Position numbers and translations under genes: made by a program. A stretch of DNA of 64,000 nucleotides from Theropithecus gelada (Eukaryota > Chordata > Mammalia > Primates > Cercopithecidae). The notes under the pieces were generated by a model. It worked only from the letters and a program-made list of their open reading frames with translations. It was not told where the DNA came from and searched no databases. Location of the stretch: the NCBI RefSeq assembly GCF_003255815.1, contig NC_037683.1, forward strand, positions 79,635,775 through 79,699,774, in the 5' to 3' direction. Of this stretch, positions 1 to 11,482 are shown one piece after another; within the stretch, counting starts at the first letter, position 1; the number at the start of each line of letters is the position of its first letter.

Positions 1-1014
1 CTTGATCAATTAAGCTCCTTGTAGTTTGGGTTCAGCAGGCACGTTTTTGTCACCATCACTCTGAAGACAGATCTTTAGAAAAAGTGAACTGGCCTACATA
101 TGAGAAGCAAACTACCCACAAAGCAAAAGTTGTCCATCTGAAATCAGTGATAAAGGCAAAGCAATATCTGATGCACATGATGATAGACCTAGCCTGATAA
201 CAAGAAAGAGAGTCTTGCTACTTCTCATTTTGTAATTCTCCAAATGAGAATATCTTAGTTTTCCCAGGGATAGATTCAGTTACTGTGGGATCTCAAGCTT
301 GTAAAAGTGGTGTTGGGGATGAAGGAAGAGTATCATTAAGAAAAAATATAAATTACAAATATGAAATCACTAGGGATTCTCCTGGGGCCTTGAAATGGGC
401 CCCTGTACGTAAGAGGCCAACTTAAGCCTCATTTGCTTCATGATAAATCCACTCCTGTTCATCTGCAAAATATAGCTAAGAGACTTGGAGTATATTGCAT
501 GAGCACATTCAAAAATAATTCACTGCTGATTGATTCATGAAAATGTAAAACGCCCCACAAGTGTTTAATTATCTGAACTGTGTGTGCTTTTCACGGAAAA
601 GAAACAGCTGATGAGAGATGGAGCGAGCAAGCCACTGAGGTTAATGCACAGTGAGTGACCCTGGCATGCTCTTCCCAGCAGAGCTGACTGAGCTGCTGAC
701 ACAGACCCAGGAGGACACATTCTCAAAACTTGGCTGCAGTCAGTCCTCGGAAGGGATCGCAGTATGGCCTTGGTCATCGGACTTTCTCTTTCTCTTTAGG
801 GATACGGAAAAAGGGAGACAGGGTAAACCTGCACCACAAAAATAGTTGTTCTTTTAGCCAAGCAAGAAAATGGAGTGTGAAAGACAGTAAATCCCGAGGG
901 CTGCCACTAACCCATGCCTGTGCCGTTTGTAAAGATCCAGAAGCGATAAAAAGGTTCCCAGAATATTTTTTCTTAGAGGTTTTCAAACTACTCAAATGAT
1001 GATGCTTCTAATGA
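1..1014. other. Unique sequence, no gene recognised
   Basis: No interspersed repeat, RNA gene or coding exon is recognised. Short frames on both strands between about 565 and 999 overlap each other and show no family resemblance, and base composition is ordinary for primate intergenic or intronic DNA. Confidence 0.6.
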
Positions 1015-1136
1015 AAGTAATAAAGCAAGAAAAAAGAAAAAATACAAGAGGAATGAGGAAGAAAGAGGGAAGAAGTGAGGACAGAGAAAAGGGAAAGGAA
1101 TATGGGGTAGAGAGTAGAAGAGAAAGAGGAGCAAAG
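1015..1136. repeat. GA-rich low-complexity tract
   Basis: A purine-rich strand of about 120 bases, made mostly of GAAA, GAGG and AGAA words with no fixed period. It is low-complexity sequence and codes for nothing recognisable. Confidence 0.75.
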
Positions 1137-2719
1137 GACTAAGAAGGTCACAGTTTTTAGCTCTAGTGGGGCCAGAGGTCTAATTGCTTCTGGACCTTTT
1201 TAGCATGATTTTAAAGTAGAATAGGACCCAAAGTATTCACACAAATCTAGGTAGGGGAAGTGCTGATAGAGAATATGCCTTTATTGTACTCTGAATATCA
1301 AAGGGGCTTCACCCCTATGGTTCTCTAGTTTGGTTGCCAGTCTATCCAAAAATTTTACTTCAGGAATAGCCTTTCTTACAATGATGCTATGATACACTTC
1401 CCAACTCAACCTGGAGTGCCACTGTACTGCCTGCCTTACAAATCCAAGCCATCTTCCAGGCATAATCTTCTATCACCTATTTCCTCCCACCATTCCACCG
1501 CATTTCGGGTATCTTGCTCTCAAAGATAATAATTTTTTATTAATAATACTTTATTAACCTTCTCATTTTTTGTATTTTTCCCTACCTAGCCCCATTGCTT
1601 CACCCAAACAGATCCTTGTCTGACATACTTTATTACAACATACTGCCATTTCCTGATTACTTTCCTGATTACTTCTGTATTACCCCATGTCCTATAAGCT
1701 CCAAAGGTTTATAATGTATTAGGTAGCACATATCCCAGTGGATGACATACAGCAAGATCTGGATAAACATTTCTTTGAAAAAGCATCTACTTGTGTGAAT
1801 ATACACTTCCCTTTACTGAAGACTCCTATGGCTTGTGCTTAATAGTCTACTTTTCTTTAAAATCCTGCTTGAAGTTTGTGTTTTCCCGAAACATTTATAG
1901 AAATGCTTACTTTTCACAATCTCTCACACACTCCTGATACTTAATTTTGGAAGCTTCTAGGTGCTCCTTTGCTTTTTGTTTTCCTTCTATGAAGTAGCTT
2001 GTAGCAAAACCAAGGATCAAGAAATGTTGTACTAAAAATATTTTATCTGCTTGAAAACATCAGAATAACCAAGAAAATTAGGCTGTAAGGGGCCAAGACC
2101 CCAGGAAGAAGGGAGTTTGTCGATGTGACCCCAACATTCATCTCAGAGTGTATGTAGTTTTTTGGCATGTTTTGCCGTGGGTCAGAAGCCAGGCAAAGGG
2201 TGGCATCTAAGAGAAGCCAGCTGAGCTTTCAGCAACCTTCTGGAACTAGGAAGGAAAAAAATGCAACTTTGTGGCTGCCAGTGCATCCAGGACTCGTGTA
2301 GTCCAGGCTCTGAAAGAGGGGACATGCAAAGAAGTGCAGGTGGTTTACCCTGGCAGGCATTTGATGACTGAATGAAAGGCTTAAAAACCAGGTTAATACC
2401 ATCTGAAAATCAAAGGGAAGTTTTTTGCAGTCTCTTAGTCCCAGAGAGACCAAAATCAGAGTCCAGGATAGAACACATCCCAAGATCTCATCTGAAGGAA
2501 CCCTCTAGGAGTAGGGCAAAATCAGGAGTAACTTGAGGTTTGCTTAGCTCCTAATTATACTGAAGTCAAGTGTCCCTCATCTAGCAGCCTGCCAGAGGAT
2601 AGGGTAAATTCTCTCTGAAAGAAGATAACGTCATTCAGAGCCTCTCCAATTTTCCATATGCAATGTGTCTAGCAAGCAATTATAATTTACTAGGAATAAA
2701 AGAAGGACAAAGCAGAAAG
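1137..2719. other. Mostly unique sequence with a faint L2-like patch
   Basis: No gene is seen. Between about 1680 and 1790 the text runs through TAAGCTCC, then GTAGCACAT, then GATAAACATTT, which weakly resembles the 3' part of an L2 element on the + strand. The rest, including a minus-strand 84-codon frame at 2229-2483, is unremarkable. Confidence 0.45.
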
Positions 2720-3051
2720 AAAAGAGAAACAGACCCACAGGTGAATTTGATACTAGTATTATCAAACATCAGCTTGACCATGTTCAGAAAAACAATAAGA
2801 TGGAGAATTGTAGCAAGAACTAGAATTTATTTTTTAAAATAATTAAATGAGAATTATATAAATGGTATTAAGATCTCAATAAGTGTATTTAACAGACAGT
2901 TGAAATTGCTGAAGGTTACTTCAGTAAAAGTTGAGTCAGTTGTAAATATCCAAGCTAAATCAGAGATGGAAAAAGAATGTAGAATATGAAAAAAGCAGGA
3001 GACAAAATACAGGGAAAAAGTCTAATATATTTATAATTGGAACACCAGAAG
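2720..3051 (+). repeat. Old L1 (L1M/HAL1-like) fragment, left part
   Basis: A-rich + strand sequence ends in TTGGAACACCAGAAG, which resembles the ORF1-side region of old mammalian L1 or HAL1 elements. The matching continuation appears after the LTR at 3614, so the LTR interrupted one element. It has no open frame. The left boundary is approximate, and L1M versus HAL1 is not decided. Confidence 0.55.
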
Positions 3052-3613
3052 TGAGAGACAGGACTAGCTGGATTTTCTAGGGCTAAGAATCCCTAAGTCT
3101 AGCTGGGAAGGTGACTGCATCCACCTTTAAACAAGGGACTTGCAACTTAGCTCACACCGGGCCAATCAGGTAATAAAGAGAGCTCACTAAAAAGGTAATT
3201 AGGCAAAAACAGGAGGTAAAAAAAAATAGCCAATCATCTATCGCCTGAGAGCACGGAGTGGCGGGGGACAGTGATCAGGATATAAACCCAGGCATTCCAG
3301 TCAGCAACGGCTACCCACTTTGGGTCTTCTCCCATTTTTTGGGAGCTCTGTTTTCACTCTGTTGAATCTTTGAACTACACACTCTTCTGGTCCATGTTTG
3401 CTACGGCTGGAGCTGAGCTTTTGCTCACCATCCACCACTGCTGTTTGACTGTAACACTCACCACATTGCCCAAGATTCCATTCCTTGGAATCTGTGAGGC
3501 CAGGAACCCAGGGTCAGAGAACAAGAGGCTTTGCCACCATCTTGGAAGTGGCCCGCAGCCATTGCCCGCCACCATCTTGGGAGCTCTGGAAGCAAGGACC
3601 CCCCCCCGTAACA
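3052..3613 (+). mobile_element. Solitary HERV-9 type LTR (LTR12 family)
   Basis: The element begins TGAGAGACAGGACTAGCTGG and ends GTAACA, as expected for LTR12 of the HERV-9 family. Recognisable landmarks in order are the CCAATCAG and CCAATCAT boxes (3162 and 3230), a TATAAA box (3281-3286), the GGGAGCTCTGTTTTCACTCT segment, and the terminal GCCACCATCTTGG repeats before a C run. No internal gag-pol sequence flanks it, so it is a solo LTR left by LTR-LTR recombination. The 4-bp flanks are GAAG and GGAG, a likely target duplication with one change. At about 560 bp it is much shorter than LTR12C; the tandem U3 repeats and part of the R/U5 region are missing. That could mark a short subfamily or a deletion. 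Confidence 0.9.
3162..3286 (+). promoter_or_regulatory. LTR12 core promoter motifs (CCAAT boxes and TATA box)
   Basis: Two CCAAT motifs (3162-3166 and 3230-3234) lie about 50 to 120 bases upstream of TATAAA at 3281-3286, which predicts a start near 3305-3315 reading to the right. HERV-9 LTRs are known NF-Y-dependent promoters in primates. Whether this copy is active cannot be told from sequence, and the downstream AATAAA-type signal looks changed to GAATCT. Confidence 0.6.
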
Positions 3614-4245
3614 GGAGGTATGAGAATGGGAAAGAAGCAGTATTGGAAGAGAAAATGTTTGATAATTTTCTTAGACTTTTGATTCAAGAAATCCTATACT
3701 CTAATAAACAGGCTCAATATAAAGAAAACCACACCTAGACACATCATAATAAAACTACCAAACAGTAAAGGAAATTTTAAAAGCTGCCTGATCCAAAGAC
3801 TCATTATAACATAGGAGCAAAAATTAGGCAAACAGAAGACTTCCCCAGAGAAACAATGGAAGCTAAAAGACAAAAGAATGACGTCTTTAAAGTGTAGAGA
3901 GAAAATGCTTGCCACTCTAGCATCTATCACCCGAGAAAATAGCCTTCCAAAACAAAAGTAAAATGAAGACCTTTCTAGTCAAATAAAAATGGAGAGAATT
4001 TTACCCCTTGCAGAACTGCACTTACAAAAGGGAGAAAAGGAAAGGGGAAGGGAGGTTTCTTCGGCAAGAGGAAAGTTGTATTCAAAAGGAATTACAGAAA
4101 TGCAGGCTGTGATAAAGATCAATGAAAAAGAAAAAAATGGATAATTTTAAATTACAATAGACTGTCTTAAACAACAATGATAGGTTTAAAACACAGGTAG
4201 AATCAAAATGCATGACAATAACAAAACATGCAGACATGAATTCAC
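3614..4245 (+). repeat. Old L1 (L1M/HAL1-like) fragment, right part
   Basis: Continues the element broken by the LTR. Phrases such as AAAACCACACCTAGACACAT, GAAACAATGGAAGC and GACGTCTTTAAAGTG are shared by old mammalian L1 elements in the ORF1/5' region. Many stops and small indels show that it is long dead. Confidence 0.65.
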
Positions 4246-5309
4246 TAACAAATGAGCTTATTTATTGTCCATTTTGTATCATCAGTGTTTGGCACAGTGG
4301 AGGGCACACAGTGTCTTACAGTTGGTTGAAGGCTCATAGTTGTCGGTTGAATGCTAGTTAGAAACACTTCTTTCACAGATGAGAGGGAGAAAAGGGAAGA
4401 CCAGAAAAATAAGTTTAATGGCAGAGCTGTGCTCAGCTCACAGATTGTTTTTGCAGACCAGAACTCTTGGTACTGACTTCAGAGTCCAGATTTGCAATTA
4501 GACTACTTAGGGACTAGTGACATTTTAGACTACTTTCCATTATGTAAGCATGCCTGAGATTAAACCTTATCCCCCATTTCAAGAGCCTGAGCCCAGTACA
4601 GTTCTCTGCATGCTGACCCACCTGGTGCCCAAGTTTTATCCAAGCCCTGGTATAATCACTTTCCACCTCTCTTCCCTAAATAGTCTTCTCTAAGTGGCAA
4701 AGCGTTGAGAAACCCAGAGTAACCTCCTAGGCCTGTGAATAGGTCGTGGTTATTTATATTGGCTCAAGCCCCTCTTTCTCCAACTGTTGAGGCTTTGTTC
4801 TGGAAGAAAGCAAGGTTGATGGAGGAGAACAGTGCAGCAGCCTGTTGCAGGAGTGTGCCTGCAGAGCTGTCAAAGTTCATTTTCCAAGCAATTCTTCCAA
4901 AGGTCTTAAGATGACAAACTGCTTCTGCCTTGTGGATGATTTTGTTTTTAAAGGGAAAGCCCAGGAGGCTGCAGGCAGTTGCTAAAGGAAAGGGAATAAG
5001 ATGATAGCTTTAGCTTTTTCTCCACTTCCCCCACCTAACAAAACCTAACAAAAAGATCTGGCATGGAAGATGCAATATGGGATTGACAGACTGTACAGTG
5101 AATTGATGTTATGGAATATTTTAGCAGCCCTTTTATAATTTCCCAGGCTCTTAACAATCAAGTTTTAGTTCATGTGTAAAATGATCAAGTAGGTCATGAC
5201 GCTCTCCCACAAAGTTAAGGAATAGACAAGATTGATAGAGGCAACCTCTGTCAGCCAAGACGCAGCTGCACAGAGAAGAGGCGGCCTCAATTCTGCTTGT
5301 TAGATCACT
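4246..5309. other. Unique sequence
   Basis: No gene or confident repeat is seen. A short stretch near 4285-4310 (GTGTTTGGCACAGTGGAGG) is loosely L2/MIR-like but too short to call. Confidence 0.5.
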
Positions 5310-5500
5310 TGATTCCAGTTCTTATCCTGCTCAGAGGCAGGATCTGAGGCCAATCATTTAACTTCTGTGAGCCTGACTTTCTCCATCTGTAAGTGGGAAA
5401 GATAGTAATACCTATGCAACCTACTGGACATGACTTTGGGGAAAGAACAAATGAAACTACATGTATAAATAAGCTTTTTAAATTGAAGAGTCCTGAGGAC
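5310..5500 (+). repeat. MIR SINE fragment
   Basis: The core order of a MIR is visible: AATCATTTAACTTCTGTGAGCC, then CTCCATCTGTAAG, then AATACCTATGC. It is strongly diverged. Confidence 0.7.
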
Positions 5501-5684
5501 AATTTCAGTTTTTATTATTTGCCTTAAGAATGTTGCAAATATTGCAGATTGTGACAACTGAGGAATAATGCTCAGTAGAAAATGCTAAGAGTGTTTAGAA
5601 CTAGAAAAATACTTAGGGACCTTCCGGCCTAACCTGTTCATTTTTCAGGTGAGAAAACTGAGTGAAAGTCAAATAAATAGTTGC

Positions 5685-5982
5685 TTTTTTTTTTTTTTTT
5701 TGAGACGGAGTCTTGCTCTGTCGCGCAGGCTGGAGTGCAGTGGCGCAATCTTGGCTCACTGCAAGCTCTGCCTCCCGGGTTCATGCCATTCTCCTGCCTC
5801 AGCCTCCCGTGTAGCTGGGACTACAGGCGCCCACGACCGCACCCAGCTAATTTTTTGTATTTTTGGTAGAGACGGGGTTTCACCGTGTTAGCCAAGATGG
5901 TCTCGATCTCCTGACCTCGTGATCTGCCTATCTCAGCCTCCCAAAGTGCTGGGATTACAGGCGTGAGCCACCGCGCCCGGCC
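5685..5982 (-). mobile_element. AluY-class element
   Basis: A poly(T) run is followed by the complete reverse complement of an Alu, ending GCCACCGCGCCCGGCC. The CTGCAAGCTC and TTCATGCCATTCTCC words in the right arm fit the Y class. Flanking copies of AATAGTTGCTTT (about 5675-5687 and 5984-5995) are the target duplication. Translated frames across it are Alu-derived, not genes. Confidence 0.93.
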
Positions 5983-8540
5983 TAATAGTTGCTTTCTTAA
6001 AGTAATGAAATTAGAAAAAGAAGGAGAAAGAACATTTATCAAATTCATTCCAAATTCTTCAGAGTCCTCCTGGTGCACAGGGGTCAGGATTACCAGATCC
6101 CAGTGTTTACTATTTCTTATTCTTTGATGTCCACAGACAGTCCTGAGCTGGAGGAGGAGATTAGCAAGTGATCAAAGAGGGATGTTAATAGATATAAGCA
6201 TCTATCTGATGTTTTCCTCCTGGCATAATATCAAGAATTTAAAAAGTCCTAGGAGTCTTCTATGAAGAATGAAGGCAACTTATCTGAAAAATGTTATGTC
6301 AATAAAATTATCTTCCAGTGAAGGCCTGGATGCATCTCCTCAGAATGAAAAGGTATCCTGAATGCCACTTCAGGACCATTTTCTGAGACCTCTGTTGTTC
6401 ACTTCTAGCTGCTCAAAAGTCAGAAAGGAAAGCATGGATCTCCAAATAATCTGACATCACTTCAAGAGCACGTGGAAGGAGGAAGAGAGGACATGTGATA
6501 TGTGAGCTTACACCTTTGGTGTGCATAACAGATGTTTGAAGACATGCTACTGAGGTGCTCACAAGCATGTCCATATTCAGGAGGGAAGCTTCTTCATTGA
6601 GTCCTAGGACAATTCCTAAGGAATTGGGTTGGAATTTCTCCAGCTGGACAGTTCTGGGGTGTATACAAAGAAGATAGATCCACTATCCACTTGGTACAAG
6701 GCACTTAGAACAAGTTACTTGAGCCCTTGATCGAATCACTATTAAAATAACACTTCCTACCCCAGTCTCCTTCAGTGCTGCATGACCTCAGGAGTCTTTG
6801 AAGATGAAGTGGTCATTTGATCCTGAACTTATTACCACCACCCACAGCATGAATCAAGGCTTTCCAGCAAGTCTTTTCCCCCCACCCTTCAAAGGTTAGA
6901 AATCAAAGAGCCCCAGCTCTCAGTGGATCCCAGAATGCTGCTGGGTAACCAAAGCACATATTGGCACTGTGTCAATGCTGTTGTTTGGACTTGGGTGTTC
7001 CCCAGATCACATTAATCCTTAAACAGTGTTTTCCTCTGATGTGGCAAGCCTTAGAGCCTGCCCCAAATCTGGAGATTCATTGATTTCATGTCACCAGGGA
7101 CTGAACAGAACACCTCTAGTTCAACAAAATAACTGTCACTGACTCAGAAACAAGAAATAGCCTGTCCCCAAGGGGCCAAATCACCAGGCAAAAGAGACCT
7201 CCCTAAAGTATAGCATGGTCCCTTTGTTCTGTGCCAGTCAGCGCCTGCCTGAAACTGTGTTGTCATCTCTGATTCATCCCTTCTTTCATGCAGGGTGACT
7301 CAGGGGGGGAAAGTGCTGTGTAAAGCCCTGCTACATTTAATTGATAAAATACAGCCAGTTACTGCCAAAGCAAAGGGGGCAAATGGATAGTGCAAGGATG
7401 CACTGAAGTAGAACACTAAGCCACATGACAAGTGGCTGTGGCTACAGGCAGCTGAGGAGGGACAATGGTGGACTGGCTTAGCTGGCCATCAGCCATTTTG
7501 AGCAAAAGCACATCAGAAGCTCTAGGGGACAAAGAGGCAGAGCCACAAGTACAGATATGGCCCATAAATGCCCCCCCCAGGGACACTACAGAGAGGCAGG
7601 CCACACACATTTGCAGTGTGAGAAGCAGCCCAGTGAGTTATTTTAGTAATCTCTTAAACATATGCTAATGAAATGCTGTCTTATGAAGGACTATCACTGA
7701 CAGGACAGTAGATTATACAGAGAGGAACAAGATCATTGCTGGCATAGCAATAATTAAAGAATACATACACATGGATGATGTACATACACATACTTGTGTA
7801 CATACATGCACACAAACATATAGACCTATTTTTTAAAAACAACCTGTTTGTTGCCCTCCCCCTTTGCATACGATCTGAAGCTACTCAAATGCAGACAAAT
7901 GCTTGATGAGTGGGTAAAAAACCAAAATCGTTATTTAAAAACACTGAAGTTTAAATACCAAGTATAAATATAATTTGTTTCAGTGAGAAAAATATTCATG
8001 TAAAGAAGAGACAGGGAATTGAAGTTATTTTCTTAAATATTTAATTGAGTTAGAATATGAGATTGTCTTGATTCACTTAACTAGAATTTGGACTCCTGAT
8101 CTCTGAACTCAAGAAAGCTATTTGCAGTGATCGAGAAAGTCACTTCAGAATCTAGAGAGTGGGACCACAGGCAGACATGCACAGAGACAATGGTGACACG
8201 TGCTGAGAGGCTGTTCCATTTACCTGCCACCCTGGTTCCTGGGCTCCTCCAAGGTGACTTTGTGTACCTAATGGGTTTGTGTTTTACACTATAGGCAATG
8301 TTTTACAAAGATAATTCCAATCGTGGGATAAAGAATGACTTACAGGTATTGGGAGATTAGCAGCAGGGAGAATAGTTTTAGGAGGTTATTGTATGAGGTC
8401 CCTAACACATTGTGGCATGGGAATGGAGACTCTGGAAAGGTAAAATTGGTGGCTCTTGGGTACCGAAGATATATTGAGGCAGGAATTATATTCCAAAGAG
8501 AAAAGAGGGTCTTGCCTTTACAGGCCTGGCACCCAGTTGT
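5983..8540. other. Unique sequence
   Basis: About 2.5 kb without a recognised transposon or exon. A weak alternating purine-pyrimidine patch (ACATACACATGG and relatives) lies at about 7765-7830. Frames of up to 71 codons here resemble no known family. Confidence 0.55.
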
Positions 8541-8860
8541 AATAGTTTAATTTCCAGCATATGCTATCATAACCCCTAAATCTAAATGGCTTAACACAAG
8601 AAAGGCTTATTTTGGGTTCACATTAAGTCCCACATGATTCAAGCAGAGCAGCCTTATCCATCTACTGACCCTTCATCTCCAATGCCTGGTCTCTGTGATT
8701 TCCTACAGAAAGGGAAGACAGAGATGGAGGAAAGACACCAGCTCTTCACATTTGACCCAGAAATTGCACATCTTACTTCTGCCCACAGCTCACTGGCTTA
8801 AACTAGTCCCATGGTGCAACTTCAAATAAAACTGGGAAATGTAGGGGCATTCAGAGAACA
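8541..8860. repeat. Possible old LTR or DNA-transposon remnant, class uncertain
   Basis: The text (TAAATGGCTTAACACAAGAAAGGCTTATT, later TGCACATCTTACTTCTGCCC and AACTGGGAAATGTAGGG) resembles a common old dispersed repeat that begins with a 'gctaaataacccaaaatctaaatggctt' type motif. I cannot name the family with confidence. Confidence 0.3.
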
Positions 8861-10704
8861 TTTGGTAAGCACTAAGCAGCTTCTATGTATACATGTGATC
8901 CCATTAGTTGCCAATTTTTAGTAGCTCCGAGCCTAGATCTGTTTAATGACAGCACCTCAGTCTTGCTGCAAAGTCCGAACATTGGCTGTTATCTCCATGA
9001 CCTCTGGGACTAACATGCCCATGTTCTTCTCTGCTGGGCTCATAAGGTGCCTCGTAGCTGCCCGTGTGCCTGGTGTTAAGCAAGGCTGTCTTCTGTGACA
9101 GGATGTCTGTACGGTCAGGGTGCCAAAAGGCAGAATCCTGGGAGGAGTGGGCAAAACATCCCTTTCCCCAGCGCTGCATCATACTTGACTTCAAGCCTAG
9201 ATGTACCAGTCCTGTGCCTAGAGCCTCCCAGCATCTTTGTGAGTCTCCTCGATTCCTTACTCTGTCCCACAGGAGTGAAGACAGGTGTGGGCAGGCTCAA
9301 AAAGGCCTTTCCCATGTCGTCATCTTTGTGGCCTTTGTCCTATCTCTCTTTCTTCCCCAGGCACCTCTACCTCAAAATGTCTCCTTCCTCCTTACCCAAA
9401 GACCAGAAGTCTCTGTGGATAGGGAGTAGATACAAATAGTTATAGGGTGGGCGGTGGGGAGGAAGATACCTAGTTCTACTTGCCAGAAGAAACTGAGGCC
9501 TGCCAAGATAGCAGATATGGAAACGTAGGTATTCCACAGATAAAGGCCAACTGATTTCAATTGCTAAAAACTGCATGGTGAGCAAGATGATGCACAAGGC
9601 AAAGCAGTCCAAAATATGGCACTCGACATTTACTTTTTTCAGTGTGTGTTGTAGACACTGCAGTCTACAGAGCCAAGGTTTTATTGTCTTGCTGAAGGTC
9701 ACTTCTGGTTTTCTTCTACCATCTGATAGGCTTCTGTTGCTGTCCAAGTTTCTAGTGTGAAGATAGCCTTAAAAGAATAACAGAAGTCATTAATCATATG
9801 TACCTAGTGCTTGATTAAGAGAGGTAGAGAAGGACTGCAGAATAGCTACAGTTCCTTTATTAAAATGGAAACTAGAGTCAAGGCGTTTCCTCCTCCAGGT
9901 CATCAGTGCAACCTATGGAAGAATCTGACTTATTGCGCTATCCTCTTTTCTAAAGGAAAAATACAGAGTATTATAATTAAAAAAGGGTTTTAACTAAATT
10001 TACCTAGTCCAATCTGTCCCATTTTATAGATAGGGAAACTGAGACACAAATGGTTTTTTAAAATTCTCAAAATTACAAAACTGACAGACCAGGACAATAA
10101 AATATTTAATTCACAACCCCCTTTCCTTTTCCAGATCTTCTATACAAATCCTCTATCCCTCTCCCTCTCTTCCTATCCTCTCTTCTCTCTCATTAAAATC
10201 ACCTTAAGCAAAGAGTATGAATAAAATGAGTGATAGAGTAGCCATGCTTCCTAGTAGCTATAGTAAGATTAAAGCATTATCTGTGAATCTTAGCATCCAT
10301 CAGCAGACAGGTGCTCCAGGGGTTTGTCAGCAGGTGCAAGAAAGAGGAAGAGTGCTGATGATTGAACATTTTTTCAACCCAATGCGCTCTCAGAGGAAAC
10401 AGCCAGGGCATCACATGTTTGTCATTGCTTACCATTGAACTCTCAGAGCATTAAAGCAACACAATGTGTGGGGGCTATGAGCCCCTTTATCAGTAGACAT
10501 ACTGAAGAAACAAGATGTAAGGGAGTCAAAAAGAAATTAATATGGTCGGGATGTTGCTTCGGTACCTCTTCCCATTGTATGTAAGCTCTTAAAATCTTTC
10601 CCCAGAGCAATGTGTTATCCTTCTCGCTGAATGATGAGACATCGGATGCACACCATTATAGAGATGTGCTTTCAAATTTTTTTTCTCCAAAAGTGATGGG
10701 CTGT
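8861..10704. other. Unique sequence with a pyrimidine-rich patch
   Basis: No gene is recognised. A CT-rich patch lies at 10126-10192. Around 10000-10045, AGTCCAATCTGTCCCATTTT followed by GGGAAACTGAG looks like a short piece of an ancient mammal-wide repeat. Frames of 114-126 codons near 9064-9747 overlap on both strands and are probably chance. Confidence 0.5.
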
Positions 10705-10880
10705 GTGATGAGCCAGGGTTAAAAGCAGTCTGCAGACATAATTATGACAAGGAGCTAGTCACTTAACCTTTCTGACTTTCATTTTGGTTTTTTTTTTTTT
10801 CGTTGTTATTTCCAATTTATAAAAGGAAAGAATTGAATTAGATGACCTCTATGACCCCTTCTAGCTCAGACATTTCAAAT
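10705..10880 (+). repeat. MIR-like SINE fragment
   Basis: GGAGCTAGTCACTTAACCTTTCTGACTTTC, a T run, then GAATTAGATGACCTCTATGACCC and TTCTAGCTC match the order of a MIR-type SINE. It carries a T-run insertion near 10787. Confidence 0.65.
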
Positions 10881-11187
10881 CTATAAACACAAAACCACCT
10901 GCCTCACACTGGGATTAAACTCATAATTTTGTTTCATTAGTGGTCTGTCTTAATCAGCACAGTGACAAGGAGAGAATAGAGTTTTTATTTGACTGGTGGA
11001 CACTAGGAACACCCAGGTTCTTAGTTGGAATCCTCTTCCTCAGAAAGATTTTGTTTGTAATGTAGTCACAAATCTCCTTGCTCCTAACTTGCTGGTTTAC
11101 TGATATGTAATGTTAAATCAAACAAAAAATATCTTTGAACAGATACCTATGCTAGAGCTGAATACAAGGCTTTCTGAAAAAAATCCT

Positions 11188-11482
11188 TTTTTTTTTTTTT
11201 TTGAGACAGAGTCTTGCTCTGTCACCCAGGCTGGAGTACAGTGGTATAATCTTGGCACACTGCAACCTCCGCCTCCTGGGTTCAAGTGATTCTCCTGCCT
11301 CAGCCTCCCAAGTAGCTGGAATTACAGGCTCCCACCACCACACCCAGCTAATTTTTGTATTTTTAATAGAGATGGGGTTTCGCCATGTTGACCAGGCTGG
11401 TCTAAAACTCTTGACCTTAGGTGATCCGCCCGCCTCGTCCTCCCAAAGGGCTCAGATGACAGACGTGAGCCACTATACCCGG
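11188..11482 (-). mobile_element. AluS-class element
   Basis: A poly(T) run leads into the reverse complement of an Alu with S-class words (CAACCTCCGCCTCCTGGG, TTCAAGTGATTCTCC). Flanking TCTGAAAAAA copies (11173 and 11483) are the target duplication. The 130-codon frame reading across it is Alu translation. Confidence 0.92.

Noticed and set aside
3370..3738. 122-codon frame starting in the LTR12
   Set aside because: It spans the R/U5 part of a solo LTR and old L1 sequence. It is not a viral or host protein.
9064..9747. Overlapping 114-126 codon frames on both strands
   Set aside because: Mutually overlapping frames with ordinary intergenic composition and no recognisable domain.
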